A stretch of 64,000 bases of DNA. Source: Sodiomyces alkalinus F11 (lineage: Eukaryota; Ascomycota; Sordariomycetes; Glomerellales; Plectosphaerellaceae). The first letter of the stretch is position 1. Each line of letters opens with the position of its first letter. Positions 39,008 to 50,700 of this stretch are shown here, in pieces. The notes under the pieces were generated by a model. It had not been told where the DNA came from and did no database searches. It was given only the letters and a program-made list of their open reading frames with translations. The position numbers and the translations under genes were made by a program. The stretch lies in contig NW_021167087.1 in the NCBI RefSeq assembly GCF_003711515.1, positions 62,001 through 126,000 on the forward strand, given 5' to 3'.

Positions 39008-42000
39008 TTAGTTTAAGTAATAGCTCCGCGATAGCGAGACCGCCTTTATAAAGAACGCCGAAGAGGGACACGACGGGAATACGCCGGGATCTAATATTGC
39101 TCCTATTTCTGCCACCGCACCGGCACCTATTTCTACCCCTATACCCGCCCCTATTCCTGCACCTACTACTGCTTCTATCGCTAGCACTACCTCTACTACT
39201 GCCTCTGCCCCTATTACTATCCCCGTTCCTCTTATAGCCACGATAGGACCCGCGTATAACCCTAACCTGCCCCCGTATACAAACGTTAACCTAGCCACGC
39301 TAACGGAGGAATAACTAGACGAACGCGTTAAATAGATAGAGGTATAGAACCACCGTAAGCGTAAGCTCGCGTACCTTACTAAGCTAAAGACGAATACTAC
39401 CGCCCCTATTACTACTACCGCCGCCGCCGCTATTAATCCTAACCCGGCCGATATCACCAACCGTCGTATAGCAGAACCTCAGCGTTGTATTATCGTAACC
39501 CTCTCGGGATTCTAGTATACTCACGATATATTTATAATATTATCTATACACGGATCCGCTATGTAGGCTAAGTTTAATTTCCCCCTACTAAAATAGGATA
39601 GTGTATCCTAGGCTAAGTATCGCACGTTTATTTAGGAGATAAATTAACGGTTTAACCTAGACTCTTAGTCTTTCCCCACGGACGCCGCGAAAAACTACTT
39701 CGTTATATCGTGTCTCCCCTACTATCTAAAGGAACGCTAGCAGGCCGAGCTACGATATAAGTACGATAGCGACTCTAATAGAGTTAGCTAGGCCGCCCTA
39801 TAAGCCTGGCTATCCCGCCAGGTTAACGATAACGATACCCGCCTATAGGAGGTAGCAGTATAGATCCAGAGCGAATCTATCTCGTCCTAAAGAGAGGGCG
39901 AGTCCTACGCTAAGTTTATATAACGGTAGGAAGCCCTAGAGTCGGAACTACCGGGTAAGCTCCTAGACTAGTATAGAATTTAGATAGTGCTAATAAGGGT
40001 GCTCCCGCCTATTCGGGACTATATAGTGTCTATAGGGGTTCCTAAGGATTACTAGGACCTAGCCCCGGCCTATCGTAGGGCCGAGGCCTTAACTATTGCT
40101 AACGGACTAGCCGGCGCTTAGGCAGACTTCTAGTCCGCTACCTAATAACGCCGCTACCGCTCGCGTGCCCCTCCTTATACCCCTACTTCTACCCCTATTC
40201 CTACGTCTGCCCCTACACCTATACTATCCTCTACTCCTAGCTACCCTATACGCCCTAAGCCGTTATCGTACCTTAACTCTATCACTTACTATAATTATAA
40301 TCAAAAGGGGCACTACGCCACTACGTGTCCTAGCCCTCGGGCGTAGCGCTCGAGTATAAGTAATAGTAACCCGAATACCTAACCGATATCTATATCTCGC
40401 CCCACGGTCGGCCGTATTACGGGCGAGGTGCCCTAGGAACCACACCCGCCTTAGACTACCCCTACTACTATACTAGTAAAGGCACGCGTTTCCCTTCGCC
40501 GAGGTAGGGAATAGGTGTAGACATTAGCCCTCCTTAATAGAGGCGCCGATATTAATATTTTAGATTAGTCCCTCCTAGGACCTAGTTAGGTCCCTAAGGG
40601 GTCCCCGATCCCGGTGTCCTAGATTACGGAAGGACACACGAAGGCCACCACTTTTAGGTCTACCTATAGGATTATCGTCGCGATAGACTATTAGGGTCGA
40701 AAGAGGGTATAACGCGCCGAGTTCTATATTATAAATCTCACGGGCGTGAAGATTATCCTAGGGAGGCCGTGGCTTATAGCCGTTAACCCTAACGTTAATT
40801 AGTAGTGCAGCACGTAGACTTATCCCTTATCCTATACGGAGCTTAGTGTGGTCACGTCCCTAAAAGAGCTATATAGGGCAGTTAGATAAGCTAAGTCTAT
40901 CCTTACTCTAATATATCTAGATTCCACGCGGGGCCTACGTATCGGCTATATCGGCCTGGCAGAAAACCCTTTAGTAGGATATAGAGATAAATTCTTAGAA
41001 GATAGGGCCCTCCCTAGTCTAAACAGGGACCCCGCCGCCACCATGCTACCGGAATAGTATTAAGATTTCGCTAATATCTTTAACGTCGAAAACGGCGGCC
41101 GCCTGCCGACGCACTAGTAGTAGGACCACGCTATTAAGGTCGAGGAAGGGAAAAAGCCTCCCTACGGCCCTATTTACCCCCTTACCGTATAAAAGCTCGA
41201 GGTGCTACGCTAGTATCTATAGGATGCCGTTACGAAAGGGTGGATTAGACTATCTACTAGCCCGGCTGGCGCCCTTATCCTATTTATCCCTAAGAAAGGT
41301 AATAAGCTACGTTTATATATCGACTATAGGGGATTAAATAAGGTAATAGTTAAGGACCGTACCCCCCTACCCCTAATCTACGAAATCCTAGACCGGTTAT
41401 TATCGGCGTAGTACTATACTAAGCTGGATCTTAAGGATATATACTATCGGCTCCGTATACGAGCTAGGGACGAGTAGAAGATAGCGTTTCGTATAAAATA
41501 CGGCCACTACGAGTACCTCGTTATACTATTCGGGCTAACTAACGCGCCAGTAAGTTTCTAGCGGTATATTAACCAGGCGCTAACGGGTCTTATCGACACT
41601 ATCTATATAGTCTATCTGGATAATATTCTTATCTATAGCAAAGACCTAGCCACCTACCGCGTGCACGTCCGCAAGGTCCTTACGAGACTTAGGTAGTAGT
41701 CCCTATATACTAACCCCGATAAGTGCGAATTTAAGACTAGAGACGTGGAATTCCTTAGTTTTATCTATAGTCTAGATAGGGTACGTATTGACCTATCCCG
41801 CGTTAAGGCTATCCGCGATTAGGAGCTCCCTAATAGTATTAAGAAAATACAGGTCTTCCTAGGCTTTACAGGGTTTTATAGACGTTTTATTCGGAACTAC
41901 TCTAACATCGCTGCCCCTCTTATAGACTATCTTCAAGGAAGACCCACCGGTGGCCACGCAGGGATCCTCGTGCTTTCCTAGTAGGCCCGGGACGCGTTCG

Positions 42001-44543
42001 AAGAAATAAAACTATTATTTTAGAAGGCACCGGTCCTATAACACTTTAACCCCGCCCTGCCTATACGTATTAAGCCCAACGCTTCTGCCTTTACTATTAG
42101 CGCTATTATTAGTTAACTCGAGGATAGTCTATAGCGCCCTATAGTATTTATATCCCGTAAGCTACGTGGAGCCAAGCTTAATTATAGTATACCCGATTCC
42201 GAGCTTATAGCTATTATCGAGTCTTTTCACACGTAGCGGCACTACGTCGCCTATAGTCAGAGCCTTATCGTGGTCCTAATAGACTATTTAAACTACTATT
42301 ATCTATTAGATAAGCCGAAGCTTAAAGGATAGCACGCACGGTGGCTTAAGGAGCGCGCCCCGTTTAATTTTAAGATTCGGCACCGTCTAGGGATATTAAA
42401 CCCTACGGGTAGGTTATTAAGGAAGCCCTAATATACGCCCTATAAGCGCGCCCTAGTTACTAACTAGGCTAAGGCGGTAGAGTCTTTTTCGAAGCGTTTT
42501 ATAGTGGGGTATATAGGGAACCAGCGTAGTTTATATACTACCCCCGGCTTTATTCCCGCTCCTCCCACCTTAGTGGTTAAAACGTAAGCGGATAATCTTT
42601 TCTCTATTCCCGCTCCTCTTACCTTATCGAAGGTGGTCGAGATATAAGCGGATAACCCTTTTCCCGCCTTAGAGTACTCCTCGAGGCGTTATATTTTAGG
42701 CTATACCGGGAACCAGGGTGGTTCCCGTAATACCCCTAAGTCTATTTTTCCCGCCCCTCCTACCGTAGTAGTTAAGACGTAAACGGATACTCTCTCTTCT
42801 ATCCCCGCTCCTCCTATCCTGCCGGAAAGGGTAATAAAGATATAACCGGATAATCCTTCTTCTATCTTAGAGTCCTTTTCGAGGTATTTTATATTAGGCT
42901 ATACCGGGAACTAGCGTGGTTCCCGTACTGCCTTAGCTTCTATTCCCGCCCCTCCCACGTTAGTAGTTAAGACGTAAGCGGATACTTCTTTTTTAGAGCC
43001 TGGTTCGAGGCGTTTTATATTAGGCCTTATCGGGAACTAATAGGGTTCCCGTACCGCCCCTAATCGTGTTCCCGCTCCTGATTCCCCCACCTTATTAGAA
43101 GAGGTGGTAGAGGCGTAAGCGGATAACCCTTTTTATACTAGATAGCGCGAGGCCTATAGTAACGATACTATATACGGGTATTAGTCTCGGAGTGGTAGTA
43201 TCCTTCGTTTTAAGAATCGCGTTTTTATACTAGACCACTCTAGCCTCCGTTAGAAAGTCCTTTAGTGTTTCTATAATAGACCTAGTGTGGGATACTATAG
43301 GGTTATAAGGACTATTAAGAGGATTTCGGACTTCTACTTCTAGGATTATTTGCCTAGGGATATCCGGCAGTTTATGCCCACCTATACTATCTATTAACGC
43401 ACTAAGCCGCGGTACTATAAGCTATATAGCGAACTAGCGAGTCTTCTAATACCTTAGCGCCCCTTTATAGAGATATCTATTAACTTTATCACGGGGCTAC
43501 CACCGGTTCGAGGCGCGGCTATAGATAGGAAAAGGGATACTATCCTCGTGGTAGTATACCGTCTAACGAAGTACTCTATCTATATCCTTATAAGCAGTGG
43601 CCTAACGGCCGAGGGACTTACTAAGTCCCTATAGTATCACGTTTTTTCGTACTTTTAGCCTGCCTAACGGTAGTATATTAGACCGAGGCTTATTATTTAT
43701 AAGTCGTTTTTAGGTAACCTTATATCGGTGCCTTAGCACCACATAACGCCTATCTATAGCGTAGTACCCGTAAACTAACGGATAGACAGAGCGGCAGAAC
43801 TAGAACCTTAAGCACTATCTTCGCGTCTTCTACTCGTAGGAATAGGATAACTAGGTTAACCGGCTACCGTTAGCAGACTTCACCTATAATATAGCGTGGC
43901 ACTCTACGATACGTTATACCCTATCCGATGTCTTAATAGGCTATAACCTAAGGGGACCTAATAAAGTATAGCTTCCGAGAGCAGGCGAGGTCCGCGCCGC
44001 CGAAGCCGAGACCCGGGCGGAACACCTTATAGCCTAGCGCCGGTCTATTTCGGATCTTATTAAGAGGGCGTAGGCTTCCTACGAACGGTACTATAATAAC
44101 AGTCGTGCCTAGCGCTCCTTTAAGGTAAACGAGTATATCCTATTATCTACGAAGAATATCCGATAGAAAAGGCCGTTAAAAAAGCTTAGCGATAAGTTTA
44201 TCGGACTGTATAAGGTAACCAAAATCGTCGGCACGTATAGCCTGGCCTATTAATAAGAACTGCCGAAGGGTATAGGGATTTATAACGTTTTTCCGGTTTC
44301 CCTGCTAGAACTATAGAGGTCCCGCGATAGGTTATAGCCGGAGCCACCCGTGGTTAACGTCGAACCAGATTCGGATAAGTATAAGGTCGAAGCTATCCTA
44401 GGCTACCGATATCAGGGTAAGCGACGTTAATACCTAATTAAATAGGCAGGGTATAGCGATAAGGAGAATACCTAGGAGCTAAAACGGAACATCCCCGATA
44501 AACTCGTTAACGCCTACTTTAGAGCGAGACTATCCGGGAACTA
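39008..44543 (+). pseudogene. Gypsy-D gag-pol with C-terminal chromodomain
   Basis: Gag runs from about 39000 to 40450 and ends in a zinc knuckle at 40290-40332, YNYNQKGHYATTCP, where Tyr replaces Cys. Protease is at about 40530-40800 (ALLNRGADINILDQS; the usual DSGAD is changed). RT is at 41190-41700 ([46 protein letters not shown], with N for the second catalytic Asp). RNase H is at about 42040-42290. Integrase is at 43290-44000 (YHVFSYF, THHxTPIY and RYTLSDVLIGYN-like segments). The chromodomain is at 44388-44535 (EAILGYRYQGKRR, AGYSDKENT; Gln and Trp codons are stops). Almost all breaks are CAG, CAA or TGG to stop. The 150-residue open frame on minus at 39008-39460 is an antisense shadow of gag. 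Confidence 0.88.
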
Positions 44544-47283
44544 AGTAGGTTCTTACTCTATTTCTATAGGGGACCCGATAGGAATAACGTAAGGTCGTTA
44601 TTATATATTCCCCCCCTACGGACGGTATTTTTATAAGCGAGACTTATTAGGGACTATATAGGACTATATACTATCCCCGATATGGACCTAATAAAGGTAA
44701 GGGTCCACGAATCGGCTATATTAACCTAGTAAAACCCTTTAGTGGGTTATAGAGATAAATTCTCGGGCAGAGACCCCCCCTTAATCTAGACGGGAACTAT
44801 ATAGGTATTATTACCTCGGTTACTATTTTCTTCCTTTTAAGCACTTTACTCTTAATCTCGATTTTCCTTTTAGAGGTTATCGCCTTATTTATTATTCTTC
44901 TGTATTTCGGGTGTAACGCCGCCCCCGACCCTGTTCTTATTCCTTAGGCATAATAGCTTATCGCCCTTAAAGTTTATTTCCCTTTACTATTCCCTTAATT
45001 AACCGTTATAATAGGGACACGATTATATTATAATAGGAGTATAGTTAGGGACTGTCAGGGTTGCGATAGGAATACCCTAAAGCTGGTTAAAAAAAAAAAA
45101 GGAAAAACCTAACCCGAAGGCTAGTAAACAACCCGAAAAAAAAATAACTATTCCTCTATATATACTATCACGGCCCCTTTATGGCGTCCTTAAACCCCAC
45201 TAACTTATCGTCTAGAGGGGTAGGCTCCCGCCTAGCCACCTCGCCGTTATTATCCTCTATATATACCTAGCTCTACCCCGCGGTAGTAGCTATTACGCCC
45301 TTTTACCCACTACCCGCGGATAGTGTCGAAGGCCGAAGAGATAAAGGCGTCTTCGCCTTCTACTACTTCTTCTTCTTCTTCCCTAATAAAGGAGTTAAGG
45401 GCGTTAGAGCCTTTTTCCCCTTCTTTACTAACGAGGCCGGTACTATATCGTTATTATCGGGCACTTCGTAAGGATCCGGGGGACCCTAGGGACCTTACGG
45501 CACGAAGCCTTAAGGTTACGCAGAGCCACCGTCACTAAATATATCGTCGCCTGTAAAGCTAACCCCCGCGGGGGCTAAGGCAGGCCCTAAGGGTATAGAC
45601 AGGTCTTCCTAGGCCTAAGCCTAGGCTAGGTTAAGAGTAGCCATCTACTTAAAAGTAGTAGCCGTCCGCTCCTAGGCCGCGAGGTCGTGCTCGTATAATA
45701 TAAGACGTTATTATTTAATATTAAGGCGTTTCTGCTCGATAGCTAGACGCTGCTACTATAGCCCGACGAATTACTTAAGGATCGACTTTATACTATTAAG
45801 CCTCTCGTGGATATCTTCCGCCGTTTTCTAATAGGCGTCGGTAACTTCCTTAGCTTAACGCTAAGTAGCTATAGCTTCCTTAGCAGATAACTAGTTAACC
45901 TCTAGCGTTGCTTAACCTAGAGCCTTTCTAAGGATAACCTGGTATCGAACTGCTATAGCCTAGTATTAGCACTATATAGGATTAGTAAGGGTACTATACA
46001 GGATTAATAAAGGGATATAGTAATATTTACACGGCGACTCTTATTTAGGCGACCTTTATCGATAGCGATATCTAAAACCTTTTATAGCTACTTAGTAGCA
46101 TTCTTACTGGTAATAGGAAGCTATTACACGTGTTAGACTAATAGGACCACGGAGTAGTCCACGAAGGGAGGGGCTATAGAGATTAAGTGGTAATAAAGAT
46201 ATATAACTTACCACGTGGCACTTTAGGCTATTATACTTAGAGTAGTAGTGACACTTATTAGTACGCCGACTATTATCGGTATATCGATAGGTCATAGTCT
46301 TAATAGCATACGTCTTCTCTTTAAAATTAATCGTTACCAGTTTACCCGTATAACGTATATAGGGGGCCCTGAGATCCCCGCCTATACCGATATCCATTAC
46401 CCTCTAGCGTGGAGTAACCGACGGCGTAGTAGTCGATAATAACGTAGCCGTAGTAGGAGTAAGAGGCTTTAGCGTAGCTAGTAACGGGGCTAACGACCTA
46501 GTAGACTACGAGGTCGACGCCCGAACCACGATCTTAATCCTTTTAGAGGACCGCGTTATACTCGCGGGAGTAGCGGCGCGTTTATTATTATTATATTCCT
46601 AAGAAGGTATAGTGACTATACTATATCTCGTAGTTAGCTAGTATCCTAGACTAGAGACGGGGAAGCACTTATAAGATAGTAGTTAATTAATAGAAGATTA
46701 TAAGACGTTAGTATATAGTATCTTAGATTAGGGGACAACTCACGAAGAATAGTATAATCGAAAATTAAGTATAGAAGAGGAAGAAAAGAATAGGAGGGAG
46801 TAACGGCAGGTTACGAGATATCCCTAAAAAGCAGTTATATAGGCACCTATTTTTAGCATAAAGAAGGAAGCTACGAAATTCACGGAAGGAGTAATATCGG
46901 GCCCTATATAACACTACGCGAGGGAGTCTTTATAGATAGATAAAAGGGATAACTTAGAAGGATAAAGGGGTAAATCCGAAGGGCCGAGAAGGAACTACCC
47001 TAAAACCTATTAGGAACCCGACTAGGATATTAGCTTTAGCGGTTTAGCTTTAGTGGTTTTTGGTTTACGGACGAAGGGGGTATGTACCCGGGTTAGAGCC
47101 ACGGCCGAGGGAGGCTCCCTATAGGAACCCGGCGGGGATTTATCGGGGTCCTGTTATAGAAGGCTCTGGTTTAGGGAGTTAAAGGGATTTAGAGACGGGC
47201 GCGGAGGCTAAGTAACGGAGGAGCCGCGAGGCCGGTACGGATCGGGCGCTCCTAAGGACAGGAGTATCCGGGGGAGGTCGCTA
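44544..47283 (+). other. Extra 2.7-kb region of Gypsy-D between chromodomain and 3' LTR
   Basis: Beyond pol the element continues with a poly-A run (about 45090-45101) and a plus-strand frame. At 45323-45538 the frame is open for 71 codons (KAEEIKASSPSTTSSSSSLI), and it can be followed past stops to about 45770. I recognise no domain. A purine-rich tract (GGGGGAGG) near 47270 precedes the LTR. An envelope-type product cannot be claimed: no clear signal peptide or membrane segment is visible. Confidence 0.55.
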
Positions 47284-47636
47284 TATTAGGTGCCTTTTAT
47301 AGTGGTTATAAAGGGTCCTGAGTGTGAACCTATAAGGGTCTAGGCGTGGCTAGTCTAAGACCCCTCGAGGTATAAATAAAGCAGTTATTATATAGTAAAT
47401 AGAATAGTCCCTCGAAGTAAATAAGGTAGCCCTCGAGAAAGTAAATAAGCAGTCCTCGAGGAGCAGCGGAATATAGTCTTAAGGGGCGGAGGAGCCTCCA
47501 TTTAGATAGGGAGGCTAGCGATTAATCTGATTCTTTGGCTATACCTACGTTCTGACCCTATTATAATCCTATCGTGATCATACCTGGTTCCTTACTTAAC
47601 CCTATCTTTTCACTCTTTGCGACTACCTATTTGACA
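47284..47636 (+). repeat. Gypsy-D 3' LTR (353 bp)
   Basis: Begins TATTAGGTGCC (RIP of TGTT) and ends TTTGACA. It matches the 5' LTR along its length, with mainly transition differences. Confidence 0.9.
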
Positions 47637-47641
47637 GGAAA

Positions 47642-47760
47642 TGTCTAACTATAAGGTAAAAGGAGGGGAAATCGATGTGGATACATCGGTCGGAAGTACT
47701 CCATCCGAGTATATAAATAGCGCAAGTTATACCCCGATAAGTGTGTGGTGGCATCTAATA
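47642..47760 (-). repeat. Copia-A 3' LTR, second part
   Basis: Continues the LTR from TGTCTAAC to GCATCTAATA and contains the inverted-repeat word GATGTGGATACATC. Together with 38469-38541 it makes 192 bp, equal to the right LTR. Confidence 0.85.
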
Positions 47761-50700
47761 CACCCCCCTAGAACTGCAGAATTAATCCTGACTATTCTGC
47801 TTAATTGAAGCCGTAAATCTAGGGTAAAATAGAGCCTAGATATTAATCCAACGGTTGAAGAACGGTTTGTTGAAAAGCGCGCTCTTTTTGTGCCTAAAAA
47901 CGTTAAAAGCGTGCAAAAATAGGTGCCCAAATAATAATCCGGAGAGCACCAAAACAAAGGTTAATCTGGGCTATAGATTTCAAACTTAGCACCGCGCCTC
48001 TTTTGAATTACCTTAAGCCCCCTGGCTTAAGACCTCTATCCCTAATAGATGTATAAACGCCTTATATTTCTACGGGGGAAATACCTTAGTTAGCCTATCG
48101 CTGACTATCTTTTAGGTCGAGATCCAGGCAATTAGGACCTTCTTCTATTAAACGACCTATCGGATCTAAAGGGCGTGGATATCTAGATACTTTGATATAG
48201 ATATAATCTAAGGGCGTAAAGCCTCTAAAAGGATCCTTATTTAGTCGTTATCGTAGTATATCGTTAGAGGCTCGTTTTTAAAGGTTAAGGTTAGGTCCTT
48301 AATTAAACGCCGAATCGCGATATACTGCCGAGTAGTAGCAGAAAGTGCTATAAGCTCCGCTTTAGTACTAGAGGTCACGACGCTTATTTGCTTATTTACC
48401 TTCTAGTCTATAGGGCCACCGAATAATAATATAGTGTAGTCTTAGGAGTTATACCGAATTTTACGGTCGTCCCTAAAGGCCGCGTTAGAAGTATAGTAAA
48501 GTATATACTATAGGTGGTTATTACGTGGCCTAAAGTAGAGGTATAGGGACTTAGTGGAGGCGAGGTACTTTAAATACCTGTCTGCGGTATCGTGATACTA
48601 TTTTATCGGGTTAGTGTTAAATTCGGTAAGCCTTAAAGCGGCCTTAGATACGTTAGGCCGGGTCTAATAGACGGCGTAATTAATAGAACCGACCTTCTGT
48701 AGATATAGGTGGGTTAATTCTGTAGAGACTTATTAGTCGGTAGCAGATAGTTCTAAAACGTCAGGAAAAGGAAGAGGGCTTTTAACCCTACGCCTACTAA
48801 AGGGGAAATCTATCCCTAACATCTTAATCTTTTCAGTGATATAGTTCTCGAGCGAGAGCTAAAGCCGACGGTATTAGCGATCTCGAACCACTTTAATCCC
48901 TAGGAACCACTTAATTAGGCCGAGGTCCATTACCTGAAAGTGCTGCTGTATCCGTTATATAAGAGAATTAGTAGTAGATTAATATTCCTTCCTATAGATT
49001 AGAATAATATCGTCCACGTAGAAGAAGACGATTAGTTCCTTGCTTTTAAAGACGTAATCGTCTTTAGTTAGTTACTTTAGGTCGTATTTACCTAAAACGG
49101 AAGAGAGCTATTCGTACTATAGCTTAGGGGAGCGACGTAGACTATATAACACTCTGCGTAGGCGTTATATACCGCGCGAGGGTGGTCGTGATAGCTTTAA
49201 AAGAGTGTCGAGGTCCTTATCGCTCTTCGTGCCTTTTACTGCTTAAAGCAGCGGCTAGCCTAGTAGATCCTTAACGTAGATCTCCTCGTTAAGGGTGGTA
49301 GTAGTAAAAGCGTTAACGGTATTAAGCTAACGTGTCTCTAGGTTAAAATAGACAGTAATAGCTATTAACGACCTAAAGGTCCTTCCTATAAGGGTGGGGG
49401 CGTAGGCGTTAGGGTGGTTTTTAGGCTATTAATCGCCTCGTACGTATAACCTCGCCTTAAACTTACTAATATACCCGGACGGGTTAACCTTATACGTAAA
49501 GACCTATTTAAGATCTAAGGCATATTACCTACCCTAGGGCAGCTCTACTACTTTAAAGGTGCCTATTAACCTAAGTGTATCCACCTTTTATACGGCTACC
49601 CTAAGCTATTATAGCTTATAGAGACTCTTTAGTATCTAAGACTAATTTAACGGTTCCTTAGGTATCCCGCGGCGTAATAGCGGCTTTTCCAGCTTCTCGA
49701 AAATATAGTGGGAGACGTAATCGTTATATCTGGAAGGAGGTCGGAGATTACGAGTAGGCCGCCCTATAAGGGCAGGCGTTAAAGCTAAAGTAAGCGAACG
49801 GAAGGTTAGCTATAAAGCAGGAATAGCAGTAGTAGTAGTAGTATTAGACTCAGCTACTTATAGAGTGGATTAAGGAGTAATTGTAGTGGTAGTGGCCTCT
49901 TTAAGAACGGATTAGTTAGGCGATAATAATCCTATTCCGACGGTATTATCGGTAGCCTTACCTAAGGTGGAGGAAGATCTAGAGGAAGAACCACTGGTCT
50001 CGTTAGATTCGTCTTAATCGCTACGTTTAACCGCTATAGCTATAGACGTCTAAGGATCGTTAGGAGGTAGCGAAAAGGGCGTATAAGTAAGCCTCGAAGA
50101 AGAAGAGGTTATTAAAGAGGGTAAAATTAGTGCTATTATGAAAGAGGAGGGTAAAATAGCAGTTAAAGAGGAAGAATTAACGGCAGGAATAACGGTAGGT
50201 ATAACGGTAGGCACCGTGCCTGCCGCGGCCATAGTAGCCGTTCCACGTAATACCTCTTAGTTAGTAACCTATTAGTTTGTAGAGGCGTTTTTAGTAGTTT
50301 TTACGTTAGTAGTGGTTTTTAATCCTTTACTACCACTACCGGCCACCCCCCTAGATCTTAACGATTAAGGCTGTTATTAACGCCTCCTTCCCTCTTATAA
50401 AGCCTTTATCGTGGAGTTCTGCTACGTTACTATAGGTATATCGAAATCAACGATATCGGTTATAACCCTAAAAGAATTATAGATTCGCCCTTAATCTAAC
50501 GGCAGATTAAGCTCTTTATATAGTTCTAAAGGCATATTAGGCTCCTCTCCCCTGTTTTTATAAAGAACTAACTCGTCGAACACGATATCCCTTATACGCA
50601 GGATCCTCCCTAATTTTAGCACCTAAATCCGAAAAATATTAGTGCCCTTATAACCGATTAAATAACCGATATATACCCTCGGCGCGAGCTTTTCGTTCTT

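Larger units (their letters stand above)
38542..47636 (+). mobile_element. Gypsy-D: chromodomain Ty3/Gypsy element (chromovirus), youngest insertion of the nest
   Basis: 9.1 kb, with LTRs 38542-38895 and 47284-47636 (TG...CA ends in at least one copy) and target duplication GGAAA (38537-38541 and 47637-47641). It interrupts the Copia-A LTR. Gag, protease, RT, RNase H, integrase and a terminal chromodomain are all recognisable in order on plus, followed by 2.7 kb of extra sequence before the 3' LTR. The gene body is RIP-inactivated. Confidence 0.92.

Noticed and set aside
39008..39460. 150-residue open frame on minus, rich in Val, Ala, Ile and Gly, looking membrane-like
   Set aside because: It is antisense to the Gypsy-D gag region, which is rich in Ala/Pro/Thr codons. 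The apparent hydrophobicity comes from the repetitive coding strand.
45085..45145. Poly-A runs as the tail of a retroposed gene or LINE
   Set aside because: They lie inside Gypsy-D between its two LTRs, with no target duplication or cDNA-like sequence before them.
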